Shown here: one piece after another, positions 46,501 through 62,624 of the stretch
Layout: the number at the start of each line of letters is the position of its first letter
Numbering within the stretch: position 1 is the stretch's first letter
From: Cliona cf. orientalis
Taxonomy: Eukaryota; Porifera; Demospongiae; Clionaida; Clionaidae
DNA length: 64,000 nt
Assembly: GCA_963930775.1 (NCBI GenBank)
Contig: OZ005694.1
Coordinates: forward strand, 2,294,001 to 2,358,000
Direction of reading: 5' to 3'
The notes under the pieces: generated by a model
Told to the model about the DNA's origin: nothing
The model's input: only the letters and a program-made list of their open reading frames with translations
The model's database searches: none
Translations under genes and position numbers: made by a program

Positions 46501-49485
46501 TACACAAACACCACTAGTCATAACAACATCTGTTGTGTGGTATCATGAATGGGCAACCTTGACTTGACCTTATGGTCACCTTTAATGTGGATACACCTGT
46601 AGACCACACTCTTCCTCGTAGCTAGCTCTAGGCTACATAGTTAACTCATGAGAGCTTTAAAATATTTACATTTATGTGTACACGACCACTTTTATGTACA
46701 TGTAATAGAAGCTCACTGTACGCCAGTAAGACGATTTCTTATAATATACTGTACATGTACAATGTCATGTATATGCACTTACTTATTACAAGTGGCCCTA
46801 CATTTGCACGAGGTGTGCAGGTATGTGACGGGAAATCGAAGCTTTGTGTACATGTACATGTAATAGCAGGAGGGAGGGAGGCAGGGAGGGGAGGAGCAGA
46901 GAGAGAGAGGGAGAGGGACAGAGAGGGAGAGGGAGAGAGAGAGGGGGAGGGAGAGAGGGACAGAAAGAGAGAGAGAGGGAGAGAGGGAGGGAGGGAGAGA
47001 GAGTTCTAACCTGACATGTCTAGTGACTCTTCTTTCCCAAGCACTGCATTCGCCAGATCAGATGACTTGACCTGGTAGGTGTCCTGTAATCTCCTGAGAG
47101 CAGTCACTGCTCCAGACATGTCCTCACTGTTAGGAAGACGGTAGTTGTTCAGAGATATGTTTGCCATTAAATCTGCAACATTACAATGGAAAGGAATAAC
47201 AAGACAAGCATTTCTTAATAATGTTGATAGTATTTAAAATCAAATATAACTCAGAAGTTGAGCACACAGAAGATGGGGCTAGGGATTTATATACAGAGTT
47301 CTTATTACTGATTAGCATTAATGCCACATGTAGCTAAGTGCCATCGCTGAAACTCTTTAGAAGTATAATGCAGTGTTCTCCCCATGAGAAAGTCAAGGCA
47401 TGATAGGAGGGCATGGTGTGGGTGGAGCCTGTGGCCACATCAAAGCTTTTGGGTTACCCCATTCCCACATCAAAGGGAATTGAGTCTGTATACTGAAGGG
47501 TTGTAGGGCCAACACGCTTTGGGTATGCTAGGGAGAACACTGCAATGAGAGAGAGGATCTAAAGTGGTTAGATACTGTTTTAGTCAGTTTCTACATGATT
47601 TAAAACCCTTGTTTCGCTCGAGATTCTACACTATAGAGCCTTTCGATCTTCTAAATCATGTAGAAACCTTCTAAGCAGTGTCCAACTATTATATATAATG
47701 TATACGGAGCTCTGTATTCACAGGATTAGCGTTTCTCAGTTCACCTTTGGCGTTGTCCTCGTATAGCTTGTCATGAATCTTCATCCATCCATTGCTGTAC
47801 CTATTGACCAGCTGAAAGGCATTGACTGGGTTGAAGAGATGAGCTGGGGGGTTGTCTCCTGCAAGCGACTGCGCTCTACCAACCTTAGCAGCAAAATCCT
47901 CCAAACCACGCAGTCTATGGGCAGTGGAAATTGGTTGTGTTATTATAAAATACTGTATAGCCGAAAATTTTGCCAGGGAATTAAATTTGGTGGTTTAGCG
48001 ATCTATATTACAACTGTCAAATTAAAATCAGCCAAATTATCTACTCGCATATATTATATACGGGCGATCCCATACTGAACTGCCAAATTTAAATCCACCA
48101 ATATTCTTGTAATAGCGATTTTGGGCTCAAATACCAAATTTAATTCATATATCAATATTTCCGGCTGTACGGTATATTATGATCAATATAATATATGTGA
48201 CGGATAAGACTGGTTCCTCCAAATTCATTAAAAACTCAATCTTCAAATAGATTTTTTAAAGAATTCATTACTTTTTCTCCAACATTGTTGTGGGAATTTG
48301 AAAAACTAGTAGTTGGCACTTATGAACAAAATACACTAGGTATGTCAGGCTAGCATTTTGGCTCTTTGCCGCATGCTTAAGACAATTACCCAATCAAAAA
48401 CACTCCCGGTAGACACAAGGATGATTGAATTCCAGTGTCTCCCATGCATAACAGCCGATTGTATAGCGGGAAACTTTCGAGGGAGAAAACTTTCACGAAT
48501 TTCACGATTTTTCAGCCATCCGCAAAAGTTTTCTCCACGAAATTCTAGGCATGCCACACCCATTATGCGACCAGTTTTAATATTCCGCGAAAGTTTTCTC
48601 CGTGAAATGCTCCTTTCCTACTGATCCATGAAAGTTTTCTCCCTCGAAAATTTCCCGCTATACGATACCCATGGGATGCCCATTGTTCCACTCCCTCGCC
48701 CCCTTCTATGTATAAATATCTGCCGCATATTAAATTTTATCACATACTGATGTGTCAATTACACCAGTGCCATACTTCAGTATCACATTAACACAATGAC
48801 CGTAATAAATTACTGTAAATACTTTGTCAAAAATTAATGTCCAACAGTGTACTATCATAGTGTCCCGGGCAAGCACCCACTCCTGGGTAAGCACCCATGT
48901 ACCGCATTTCAAGGGGTCACTGTAGCAACTTCTATACCAATGTATGGAAATTTATCCCGGGTAAATGTCCATGCAGGCCAAAATCGCGAGTTTTGTTTAA
49001 GCACCCATGGGCGCTTACCCGGGACACTACAGTACTAATAGTTTGATCACGGTTCTGAAATAGCAATATCGACCATATCAAGCTGTAAAGTATGTATCAA
49101 CGATATCCAATTGTACGGCCTAATGATCACTGTAACATTGGTTCTAGTAGCTCACATCAATATCAATCAACGACGACTACTTAACAAATAAAGAACTGCT
49201 CATCAACACTACTGAGCAGAATGCAACGTGCAGATATGCATATTAAATATTTGGGTTAAAGTCACGGATGCAATCATCAAAATGTTAGTATTGTAACACT
49301 GTGAGCTACCTTTGTTTTTCAGCATGTATGTAGGCATTGAGACCTTGCAGCAGCTCTCGCTCGAGATTCAGCAATCCCTCCATGTGGACCAGCGCTGTGA
49401 ACAGCTCACACTGCGCATGCTCGATAGCAAAGCCACCGAGCAACAGTAGTGTCACTGCGACTGCTGAATAGCTGCGATGATTCAT
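37523..49485 (-). CDS. P4HA: Prolyl 4-hydroxylase subunit alpha, 13 exons
   Basis: Hydroxylates proline in collagen X-Pro-Gly repeats in the ER lumen, using Fe(II), 2-oxoglutarate, O2 and ascorbate, with protein disulfide isomerase as beta subunit. Coding exons: 49310-49485, 47745-47914, 47011-47172, 45519-45617, 42847-42960, 41722-41894, 40413-40589, 39666-39733, 39043-39202, 38457-38519, 38314-38382, 37908-38004, 37523-37593. All junctions are GT-AG and the sum is 1,599 nt, or 532 aa, the family's usual length. Signal peptide at residues 1-26; tetramerisation and peptide-binding domains in exons 1-5; dioxygenase domain with iron ligands H428 and D430 (EPHYDFA) and H498 (TRHAGCP), and 2-oxoglutarate Lys508 (SKWVCNKW). 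It ends RPCGLSQEE. The head-to-head neighbour is H2A.Z. Introns hold MITEs and microsatellites. Confidence 0.96.
38029..38257. repeat. Pyrimidine-rich microsatellite, P4HA intron 11
   Basis: CT/CCT repeats with an internally duplicated block (CTTGCTCTTCCTCTCTCTAT near 38096 and 38204). In the P4HA transcript it reads as a GA-rich tract. The Leu/Ser/Pro-rich open frames over it are artefacts. Confidence 0.93.
38640..38790. repeat. Dispersed repeat (GGTAAAGGTCGTCAATT family)
   Basis: TTTTTCTGGTAAAGGTCGTC followed by an AT-rich body and GGATCATG recurs near 61350-61430 and, inverted, near 60160-60185, 61550-61570 and 42075-42095. Probably a MITE family. Confidence 0.6.
41019..41467. repeat. TIR repeat in P4HA intron 6
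   Basis: GGGGTGCTAATTTTCGTGG near 41042 pairs with CACGAAAATTAGCACCCACG near 41425. GGTAATTTC and ATTACC lie outside these on each side. Non-coding MITE-like insertion; boundaries approximate. Confidence 0.65.
41508..41638. repeat. Short inverted repeat pair
   Basis: CATGATATTGATAGCTATGA (about 41509) pairs with its complement near 41607-41633 across a loop of about 75 nt. Intronic hairpin, possibly a small MITE. Confidence 0.55.
43278..43915. repeat. 45-bp inverted repeat flanking a direct duplication
   Basis: The outer arms 43278-43322 and 43871-43915 are exact reverse complements. Inside, about 130 bp (ACCTAGCATGATCACGAGGT onward) occurs twice in direct orientation, near 43322-43455 and 43662-43795, with CGAATAGTAGCC motifs in each. 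A compound repeat in P4HA intron 4. Confidence 0.85.
43960..44217. mobile_element. Foldback MITE (TAGTGTCCC family)
   Basis: Ends TAGTGTCCCAGGCA and TGCCTGGGACAACTA. The inner arms GACTTGCAAGTGTTGG and GAAAATGTACGTTCAAT pair with complements near 44110-44150. Same terminal motif as 48858-49028 and 51501-51600. Confidence 0.75.
45325..45342. repeat. Poly-C tract
   Basis: About 18 C residues in P4HA intron 4. Confidence 0.85.
46866..47004. repeat. Purine-rich microsatellite next to P4HA exon 3
   Basis: GGGA/GA repeats end six bases from the exon 3 splice donor (exon boundary 47011). In the P4HA transcript the tract is CU-rich and sits directly after the 5' splice site. Confidence 0.92.
47567..47686. 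repeat. Foldback MITE (GTTAGACACTGTTTAG family), diverged copy
   Basis: GTTAGATACTGTTTTAGTCAG at the left pairs with AAGCAGTGTCCAAC at the right; the body is shorter and more diverged than the copies at 52579 and 53098. It is preceded by GAGGATCTAAAGTG, the family's usual flank. Confidence 0.75.
47951..48174. mobile_element. TIR MITE (TACTGTATAGCCGAAA family) in P4HA intron 1
   Basis: TACTGTATAGCCGAAA at the left and TTTCCGGCTGTACGGTA at the right are inverted. The body repeats AAATTTGGTGG-like motifs in both senses and resembles 59035-59239 in an LRMDA intron. Confidence 0.7.
48464..48660. mobile_element. 197-bp foldback MITE, TA-flanked
   Basis: TAGCGGGAAACTTTCGAGGG at the left and CCCTCGAAAATTTCCCGCTA at the right are near-perfect inverted repeats flanked by TA. 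GAAAGTTTTCTCC or its complement recurs four or five times inside. P4HA intron 1. Confidence 0.8.
48858..49028. mobile_element. MITE (TAGTGTCCC family) in P4HA intron 1
   Basis: Ends TAGTGTCCCGGGCAAGCACC and CTTACCCGGGACACTA. It shares the TACCGCATTTCAAGGG body with 51501-51600. Confidence 0.78.
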
Positions 49486-49978
49486 GACTTGATTGGTGAT
49501 AAGTTGATTCTGTAAGTGAAAACATAGAGATCAACACTGATCGATGAATATTTTTTACTAGCAACGTAGCATGCTACCTCCTTCTACGAGGCTGCAACAA
49601 GCTAGGCTTGTTTAGAACGAAGTGGGAATGTTCTCACCTGCAAAGAGAAACGGCTAAAATCTCATTGCTGACTCAGCTCTTATATAGCCTCGCAAAACAC
49701 AAAGCCTTTTTGTGTACCATTTGTGCTGAGCTGGCAAATTGGAACTTTATGAGCAGGGGCTCAATAAGTTTCCCCGCGCTATTTGCGGGTGGGCGTTAAC
49801 AATTTTTGGCGCCAAATGTTTCAAACACTCGAATCTGATTGGATGATTGGCACGGCTATAGAAATTCCACTTCCCGCTTTTTTCTGGTCAGCACAAAGAA
49901 GAGCGGGCAGATTTGTCAAGGTCAAGATACTCAACTCTAAGGCTTTTTTGACGTCTCTTTCGTCTATAACCGTCTACA
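49486..49978. promoter_or_regulatory. Divergent promoter of P4HA and H2A.Z
   Basis: Start codons on opposite strands are 493 bp apart. A perfect palindrome TTTGGCGCCAAA (49805-49816) matches the E2F consensus, and two ATTGG (inverted CCAAT) boxes lie at 49838-49842 and 49846-49850, all on the H2A.Z side. This pattern is usual for cell-cycle histone genes. On the P4HA side a CTTACAG acceptor (complement of about 49514-49520) suggests a 5' UTR intron. Factor identities are inferred from motif shape. Confidence 0.6.
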
Positions 49979-51788
49979 ATGGTGAGTACTCAAATTTATA
50001 ATCATCCTATAAAGCTTTGAAAGTTATATGACTGACTTTTATGTTGAGCTAGGTTGGTAGTTGGTAAGAGGCGGTCAAGGCGTGTGAGAAGTACAAAGTG
50101 AGAATCTGTCTCTAAGCTTTTCGAGGCGAAAGGGGCAGCACAGTTGGTTGAATAGCATGTTTATAACGCGTTTCGAGTAGAAACGTTGTGTATCTTGAAG
50201 CACAGATGGTACAGTAACTGCCCAAAGCTTAAAAGCTTAACACGCCCCTTGCTATATGCATACTCTGTGTATAAATACCTTCCATGGTAACTTATTTGTT
50301 GTCTATTTGGAAAGAAGCACAGATTAGTATCACACCTCCCTCCTCAAATATCTTTCCTTTCTCCCCCTCCCTTCATTCAGGCTGGAGGTAAAGCTGGTAA
50401 AGATGCCAAGGTGAAGGCTAAGGCAGTGTCTCGCTCGACCAGGGCTGGTCTTCAGTTCCCTGTCGGTCGTATCCACAGACATCTCAAGTCTCGCACGACC
50501 TCCCACGGCAGAGTGGGCGCAACTGCCGCTGTCTACAGTGCAGCCATCCTAGAGTATCTAACTGCTGAGGTGAGACCTACACTTACACACCATGAGAAAT
50601 CTGTCTAATTTCTCATTCGAATTATCACCTTGGTTGGAAAATTGTTTCACTACTAGTGTTATGTTGTGACAGGGGATGTTACATAGTGGCACGCGTGTTC
50701 ACAAATTCCATCCCCCCCTCTCTTTCTTATTAGGCCACTTCAATTTAATATTGTATTTCTTGGGCTGGTCTTTCCTCAGGATAGGGTCAGTAGGCCGGAA
50801 AATAAATTCAATCAACTGGGCGTGTCCTAAGTCAATAATCAAGTCTCATCTCGAAAAACCTATTGTGCATGCTCAGAACGTAACCTCTGACCCCAAAACT
50901 AATGTAGTTTTCTCTGAAAGTAGGGTTGGTCAGGCCCGAGAAACAGAGTATTAACTTGAAGTGGCCTTATTGTCTAGAATCATTACGGTGTTTTGATCAT
51001 TTTCCCCAGGTTCTAGAATTGGCTGGTAACTGCTCCAAGGATCTTAAGGTGAAGCGTATCACCCCTCGCCATCTCCAGCTGGCCATCAGAGGAGATGAAG
51101 AGTTGGACACGCTCATCAGAGCGACCATCGCAGGAGGAGGTGCGTCACTCGCTTCTAGATTAAATACATGTCAGGGTGGGGGTATATGAATCTGGAGGAG
51201 TGGGGCCCAATCTTCTAACGGATGGCCAACATACGGCATATCAGCACAGGCATCAGCCTGACTTATCATTTGCTTTGCTTGACTTACTGCTTGTTACTGG
51301 AGTAGTTATGGGTGGGGCAGAGAGCAAGACATCACAGTCATGTGACTGCTTCTAGTGGTGATCATAGGGCTAGAGGTGACCAAAACTTTTGACCACACCT
51401 ATCTTAGTCATCAATAAGATATTAAATTTTGTGCGATGGGTACAAGCAGGCAAGAAGATTCACATAGCTACCGATAGTTTGGAACTTCATGCTATCACTG
51501 TAGTGTCCCGGGCAAGTTCCCGTGTACCGCATTTCAAGGGATCAATGGAGCAGCTTCTATATAAAACATATAATATTGATCCCGGGTACCTGGGACACTA
51601 CGGTATTAATCATTTTGAGGTTTTAGTGTTGCCAAATTCTATTAACAATCCTCAACGTCGTTTTTCGTAACCGTAGAAACTAACACCAAACATCTTACAC
51701 TAACACTCTCCTCTCTCTCCCCACCCCACTAGGTGTGATCCCATACATCCACAAGAGTTTGATCACAAAGAAGACCAAGGCACAGTAG
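49979..51788 (+). CDS. H2AZ: Histone H2A.Z, four exons
   Basis: Replication-independent H2A variant placed in nucleosomes at promoters by SWR1/SRCAP remodellers. Exons 49979-49981 (ATG alone), 50381-50569, 51010-51139 and 51733-51788 total 378 nt, or 125 aa. The sequence is the variant, not canonical H2[60 protein letters not shown] and a Lys-rich tail. Introns and the absence of a visible histone stem-loop after the stop also fit a polyadenylated variant gene. The first coding exon is only the start codon. Intron 3 contains a small MITE. Coding sequence appears intact. Confidence 0.98.
51501..51600. mobile_element. 100-bp MITE (TAGTGTCCC family) in H2A.Z intron 3
   Basis: TAGTGTCCCGGGCAAGTTCC at the left, GGGTACCTGGGACACTA at the right; a shortened relative of 48858-49028. 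Confidence 0.75.
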
Positions 51789-52249
51789 AGGGCGCAACCA
51801 GCCACCCTCTCTCCCACAAGACTAACAGTCTCTCCACCATGCTCCTATGGCAACTACAATACCACGACACACCCACATAGCTCTACTACACTGTATACCA
51901 CACTATTTTAATTTTATTGTCTTTAGCTATCAAGCTTCACATTCAAGAACATGTTTGTAATGCGTGGCAGTGATATGTGTGGCTTGTAATTTTCTTATAT
52001 CTATTGTACATAGAGATTGTAGTTTGATGTCTCTGTGATTAACAGTGATAATACATTGTGATGACAGTATATTATACAGTGATGTGTGTTCTAAAACTGA
52101 TAGTGCACAAAAGTAAAGAGTTTAGCTTTACATTTTAAAGTGTGGTTTTGATGTAGGCTTGCATAATTAATGCATTATTGTACTATGAAAATTAATTGTG
52201 AAGATAAAGAAAAACCCAATAGTACGTATAATAATACTGTATACGTGAA
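51789..52249. other. H2A.Z 3' flank
   Basis: AT-rich 3' UTR and spacer. No further gene seen. Confidence 0.5.
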
Positions 52250-52470
52250 AAAATTATTTGTAGGATAACAAATTCCCCGAGCCCAGCTACAATAATATAC
52301 TTTTATTTTGTACTGTAGGAAAATTAAATTGGTGGAATTTTTTTGTCAATGTGATAATTTAAAAGGTTGCCATATCCTTCATGCAATCTTTAACACAGGA
52401 TAAAAAATTATTCTGATAAAATCTGCACCAATATAAGTGAGAACCGGTGACGAATTGGCAAAATTTATTA
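52250..52470. repeat. Dispersed repeat (GCCCAGCTAC ... GGTTGCCATATCC)
   Basis: The order GAGCCCAGCTAC, GTGGAATTTTTTTG, GGTTGCCATATCCTT, TGCAATCTTTAACACAGGA recurs at 63811-64000 in the RACK1 intron in the same orientation. Confidence 0.75.
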
Positions 52471-52578
52471 ATCTCCTGATGAAATTTCTATGTATACAGT
52501 ACTACTGTGCCTTTGATGGATTGGAAGTATGGCTTGAGATTGGCTAAAATTAATAGGGCATGGTATTATATTATAATA

Positions 52579-52714
52579 GTTAGACACTGTTTAGGAGGTT
52601 TCTACGTGATTTAGAAGACCGAAGGGCTCTGTGTAGAATCCCGAGCGAAGTGAGGGTTCTACTGAGCCCTGAGGTCTTCTAAATCACGTAGAAACCGACT
52701 AAACAGTGTCTAAC
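52579..52714. repeat. Foldback MITE (GTTAGACACTGTTTAG family), copy 3
   Basis: A 136-bp near-perfect palindrome: GTTAGACACTGTTTAGGAGG and its complement at the ends, CTACGTGATTTAGAAGACC inner arms. It is followed by a tail (GATCCTAGCAACAATGCCC onward, to about 52915) shared with the next copy. Confidence 0.9.
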
Positions 52715-53097
52715 TACTTTAGATCCTAGCAACAATGCCCAAAAGCTTTGTATATAAACAATTGCCTAGCAACAAACTAGCCATAGGCTAACAAAATTTA
52801 CCAGGTTTTTTATGGAGCTTACAAGGTTTTTTATGGGGCTTACAAGGTATTTTATGAAGGATAGATATTACAGTTTAACCAATCAGATCACTGTATTTGT
52901 TACAAGTAGGATCTAAACCCTGGTAATACATGACCGTAGTGATGACACACATTGTGAAGTGGAGCTGGTATAATATTATATCAATACTGAACTTCAGGTT
53001 CAGCAATAATATTATTGTTGTTATTGACTTTCAGTTGAGTGAGTCATTATGCACGTGGTTTTCACTTGTGGCAGCTGCAACCTGCAGATACATAATA

Positions 53098-53233
53098 GTT
53101 AGACACTGTTTAGGAGGTTTCTACGTGATTTAGAAGACCGAAGGGCTCTATGTAGAATCCTGAGCGAAGCGAGGGTTCTACTGAGCCCTGAGGTCTTCTA
53201 AATCACATAGAAACCGACTAAACAGTGTCTAAC
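53098..53233. repeat. Foldback MITE (GTTAGACACTGTTTAG family), copy 4
   Basis: Almost identical to 52579-52714 and in direct orientation 519 bp downstream, with the same tail running to about 53780 once the nested element 53360-53688 is discounted. The palindrome and tail seem to move or duplicate as one unit. Confidence 0.9.
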
Positions 53234-53359
53234 AACTTTAGATCCTAGCAACAATGCCCATACTATTAGGCTTGACATATAAACTGCTGCCTAGCAACAA
53301 TCCTAACCATAGGCAACAATTTTTTTACAGGTTTATATGAAAAATTTACAGGTTTATAT

Positions 53360-53688
53360 TAGTAATGGGCAATATACCGTCCATACCGTGATACCGAGGT
53401 ATTGATTATTAACCGTTAAACGATACAAATACCGTGATACCGTATCTGCCATCATAATTTTCTTCCATCCGTAATAAATGAGAGTATAATCTACAAATCG
53501 CCCTATAAATTTGTATAATCAGATTCAAAAACTACCGATGTTGTAGCCATTAATGCTTGATTATCAAATTTTAGCGTATATACATGTATTACCATATTAT
53601 ATATCCCACATACCGTGGATACCGTGATACCGCAATATTTTCTGTACAACATACCGTCAGCTACTATTTCCAATACCGCCCATTACTA
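53360..53688. mobile_element. 329-bp hAT-type MITE with perfect 8-bp TSD
   Basis: Begins TAGTAATGGGC and ends GCCCATTACTA. GTTTATAT is duplicated exactly at 53352-53359 and 53689-53696. The body is rich in ATACCG/CGGTAT motifs. It is inserted in the tail of the adjacent foldback repeat. Confidence 0.92.
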
Positions 53689-53780
53689 GTTTATATGAGC
53701 TTTTTACAGGTTTATATGAGAAATAGATACCTGCTCCTGACCAATCAGATAACAGTATTTGTTACAACTAGGATCTAAAT

Positions 53781-54219
53781 GTATAAAGAAGATATTCTAA
53801 TAATTTCTACGAAGATAGACCAGGAAAATGTTCACATTATTAATTATTATTATTGATCAAGGATGTACTGGATCATGCCATCATACACACCAAGGGAAGC
53901 CTACTATACCGTAGATTGGGATATTTTTGCCGGTAAAAATTATTTCGCTTGTTAAATTTTCGTCACATACACAAACATACATAATTATTATAATGTACTA
54001 ACTAACGCACACAAAATAATTATTTCGCCGTGTTCAATTTTTATTGGGAAGGATTATTGATGAAAATATTTGGACGACGAAAATTTCCCGATCTGTGGTA
54101 CATGTAAATCTACTGAAGAGTAGCATAATTATTATGTGACAGCCCATACCTAAAATTATAGAGGCATAAATACACCGGACTTTTATAACTAACAATCATG
54201 GCATATTCCAGCAGCTTAC
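53781..54219. other. Spacer, no gene recognised
   Basis: AT-rich, with a TTTCGTC/GACGAAA-bearing repeat near 53910-54090 (inverted TACCGTAGATTGGGA-like and CCCGATCTGTGGTA-like ends). It may contain the last exon of the minus-strand gene at 54220-55051. Confidence 0.4.
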
Positions 54220-55051
54220 CAAGCTATTAATCTGAGCCTGCTTTTTCAATACACTGCAAGGAAAGATTCAGAGATATGAATACACACATATAGGGCCAAG
54301 CACATCAACATAAAGGAGAACATTATAATATATATTCTGGTCTGACCTCCCAGTGCAGGGGGAGGAATGACCTTATACAGATCTTAATGAAAGGGAGTCA
54401 CTCTGAAACAGGGTCAATACCAAACTCTTTTAGTATCCTCTATAAGAATATATACCCCTGTAATGAAGAGACCTCCTTTACTTAGAAATATGTGCAAAAA
54501 TATTTCTGAAGATCACGAGGAAATTTCCTTCAATCAGGACGTAACAGAGTGGTTCCACTTACGTAATATTTGGACCCCCTATGCAGACCCTGAAAATTAA
54601 TCCTGCTCACCATAAATCAATTTTATAACCCCTGATCGTCTGAATCTCTACTATAGACTAGTTGATCACATGCATGGGGGTCCATACATTCTGAAGTTGG
54701 GGGGTCCAAATTTTTCGAAATATATGGACCAGGGGAACAAACAAGGAGGGGGGGTCCAAATTTATTGTGATCGTGATGATTCCACTGCTTACGTACACTG
54801 ATGTATCAGTATGAGTATGTATCGTAAAATACGTTGTATTTAATATTTGTATGATCATACCCCTCCAGGCCATCATTAACAACAGCTAGTTGTTCCCTGC
54901 AGGTTGTGGTGATCCTGATCAAGTGGTCGATCATGCCTGTAGTAGAGTTGGGATCAGCAGTCGTCACTCCAAGGCTGGGCACAGTGAGCTCTGGGCCCAC
55001 TGCTGCTACAGCTGCTGATGAGCTCGTGGATGGTGATGGCTCGTCACTCAT
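54220..55051 (-). CDS. Small unidentified protein, at least two exons
   Basis: Exon 1 (54861-55051) starts at an ATG and encodes a Ser/Ala/Thr-rich leader, then an amphipathic segment (GMIDHLIRITTTCREQLAVV). A GTATG donor joins in frame to exon 2 (54220-54253: GVLKKQAQINSL), bounded by a TTGCAG acceptor and a GTAAGC donor. An acceptor near 54113 would place a stop immediately, giving about 75 aa, but this end is uncertain. The helical, Gln/Lys-rich C-terminal part resembles small coiled-coil subunits of larger complexes; I cannot name it. It is head-to-head with the LRMDA-like gene, 382 bp apart. Confidence 0.55.
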
Positions 55052-55433
55052 AGTTAGTAGAATAGCCTAGGTCAGAGCATGAAAGCTGGGCTCGAGCTCA
55101 TGAGCTGTCAACAAAATCTATCGTCGACCATTACCTTGCGATTGTTTGACGACCGGTACCAATGTATATACCAGTTGGCCTCAGACCCTATATAAATTGT
55201 GGAGGGTCGAAATTATTGCTATTTACACTGTAGTTGACGATTACGATTCAGATTCAATACATGATAGCCTGAAATGTGTATGATCTTGTGTGAGTGTGTG
55301 TATCACAGGTGCAGCACTGGGACAGGTGTGGTGTGCTTTAAATGGAACTTCGCTACTTTGACCTTTCAAATTTCACTACGTCATTCGCCATAACAAAGAG
55401 CTTGCATCAGCACTAGCATAGACTACACTGGCC
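55052..55433. promoter_or_regulatory. Divergent promoter, small gene and LRMDA-like gene
   Basis: The 382 bp between opposite start codons contains TTTGACCTTTCAAA (about 55358-55371) and CTACGTCATTCG (about 55376-55387), the latter CRE-like. No TATA box stands out. A shared promoter is inferred from spacing. Confidence 0.5.
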
Positions 55434-61768
<6,335 letters not shown>

Positions 61769-62470
61769 CTCAATGTGCCAGCACCCTCTCTCTCTCTCTT
61801 TCTGTAGTTTAGTGCGTCCGTTTGTGTGTGTGTGTGCACATTATTTTTTGTCCTACCAACAATAACCGCTTTTTATGCTCTCAGCGAGTTACAGGAAATA
61901 CCAATAATAATAATAATTATTATTAATTATGTTTTATGTTCCTGATTATTATTTAACGCATTGTGAGCTTGTTATGACATTGTGCAGTATCTTTTTTTAT
62001 GGCATACTTATCGTCAATAATTATTATTGGATGTTGAGAATCGATTGATGTGAAATTGTGTTGTCAATAATAATTGCACAGCAACAGCTATTATTAATGG
62101 TTAACTTCGGACCAATAAGCTATATTATACGCAAAGTAATTAATTTTGATCATGCAATGTCATGATTGTATTAAAATTTAAGACAAAAGCCCCCAGAAAA
62201 ACGAATTTTATTATGAGAATATTAAATAAATTAAAATAATGAAGGGCTCAGAAGCTAAGTGGGCTATATAACCTCGAACTAAATGTGGGAATTATCTAAA
62301 AAGCTCAAAAATGGACTAAAAACCATGCCAAAATTTTCAATTTCTATACCTCATGAAATATATATTTAAACATATTATTTTCAAAATTCGGAGAGCTAAG
62401 TCAATGGGTTAGCCCACTTTAATTTGCCTCTGAGCCCTTGATTATTATTTCTCTTATGAATGGGAACCAT
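61769..62470. other. Spacer between LRMDA and RACK1
   Basis: AT-rich sequence with the LRMDA 3' UTR at its start. No gene recognised. Confidence 0.5.
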
Positions 62471-62624
62471 CGGAGAGCATTAAAATTTAGTGGGCGGGGC
62501 TGAGCACGCTGCTGCCCCTATACTACTGCGCATGCGCGGGTATCCTTTCTTTCCTCGTGACTTGGAGTAGCTAAGGCTACGAGTGGTGAGTGTATCCGTT
62601 GGAATCAGGAGAGGGAGAGAGAGA
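62471..62624 (+). promoter_or_regulatory. RACK1 promoter and 5' UTR
   Basis: GTGGGCGGGGC (GC-box-like, about 62490-62500) is followed by TGCGCATGCGC (62527-62537), a perfect NRF1-type palindrome. The pyrimidine run TATCCTTTCTTTCCTCG (62541-62557) could be a 5' terminal oligopyrimidine start, as expected for a ribosome-associated gene. The transcription start is inferred. Confidence 0.55.
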
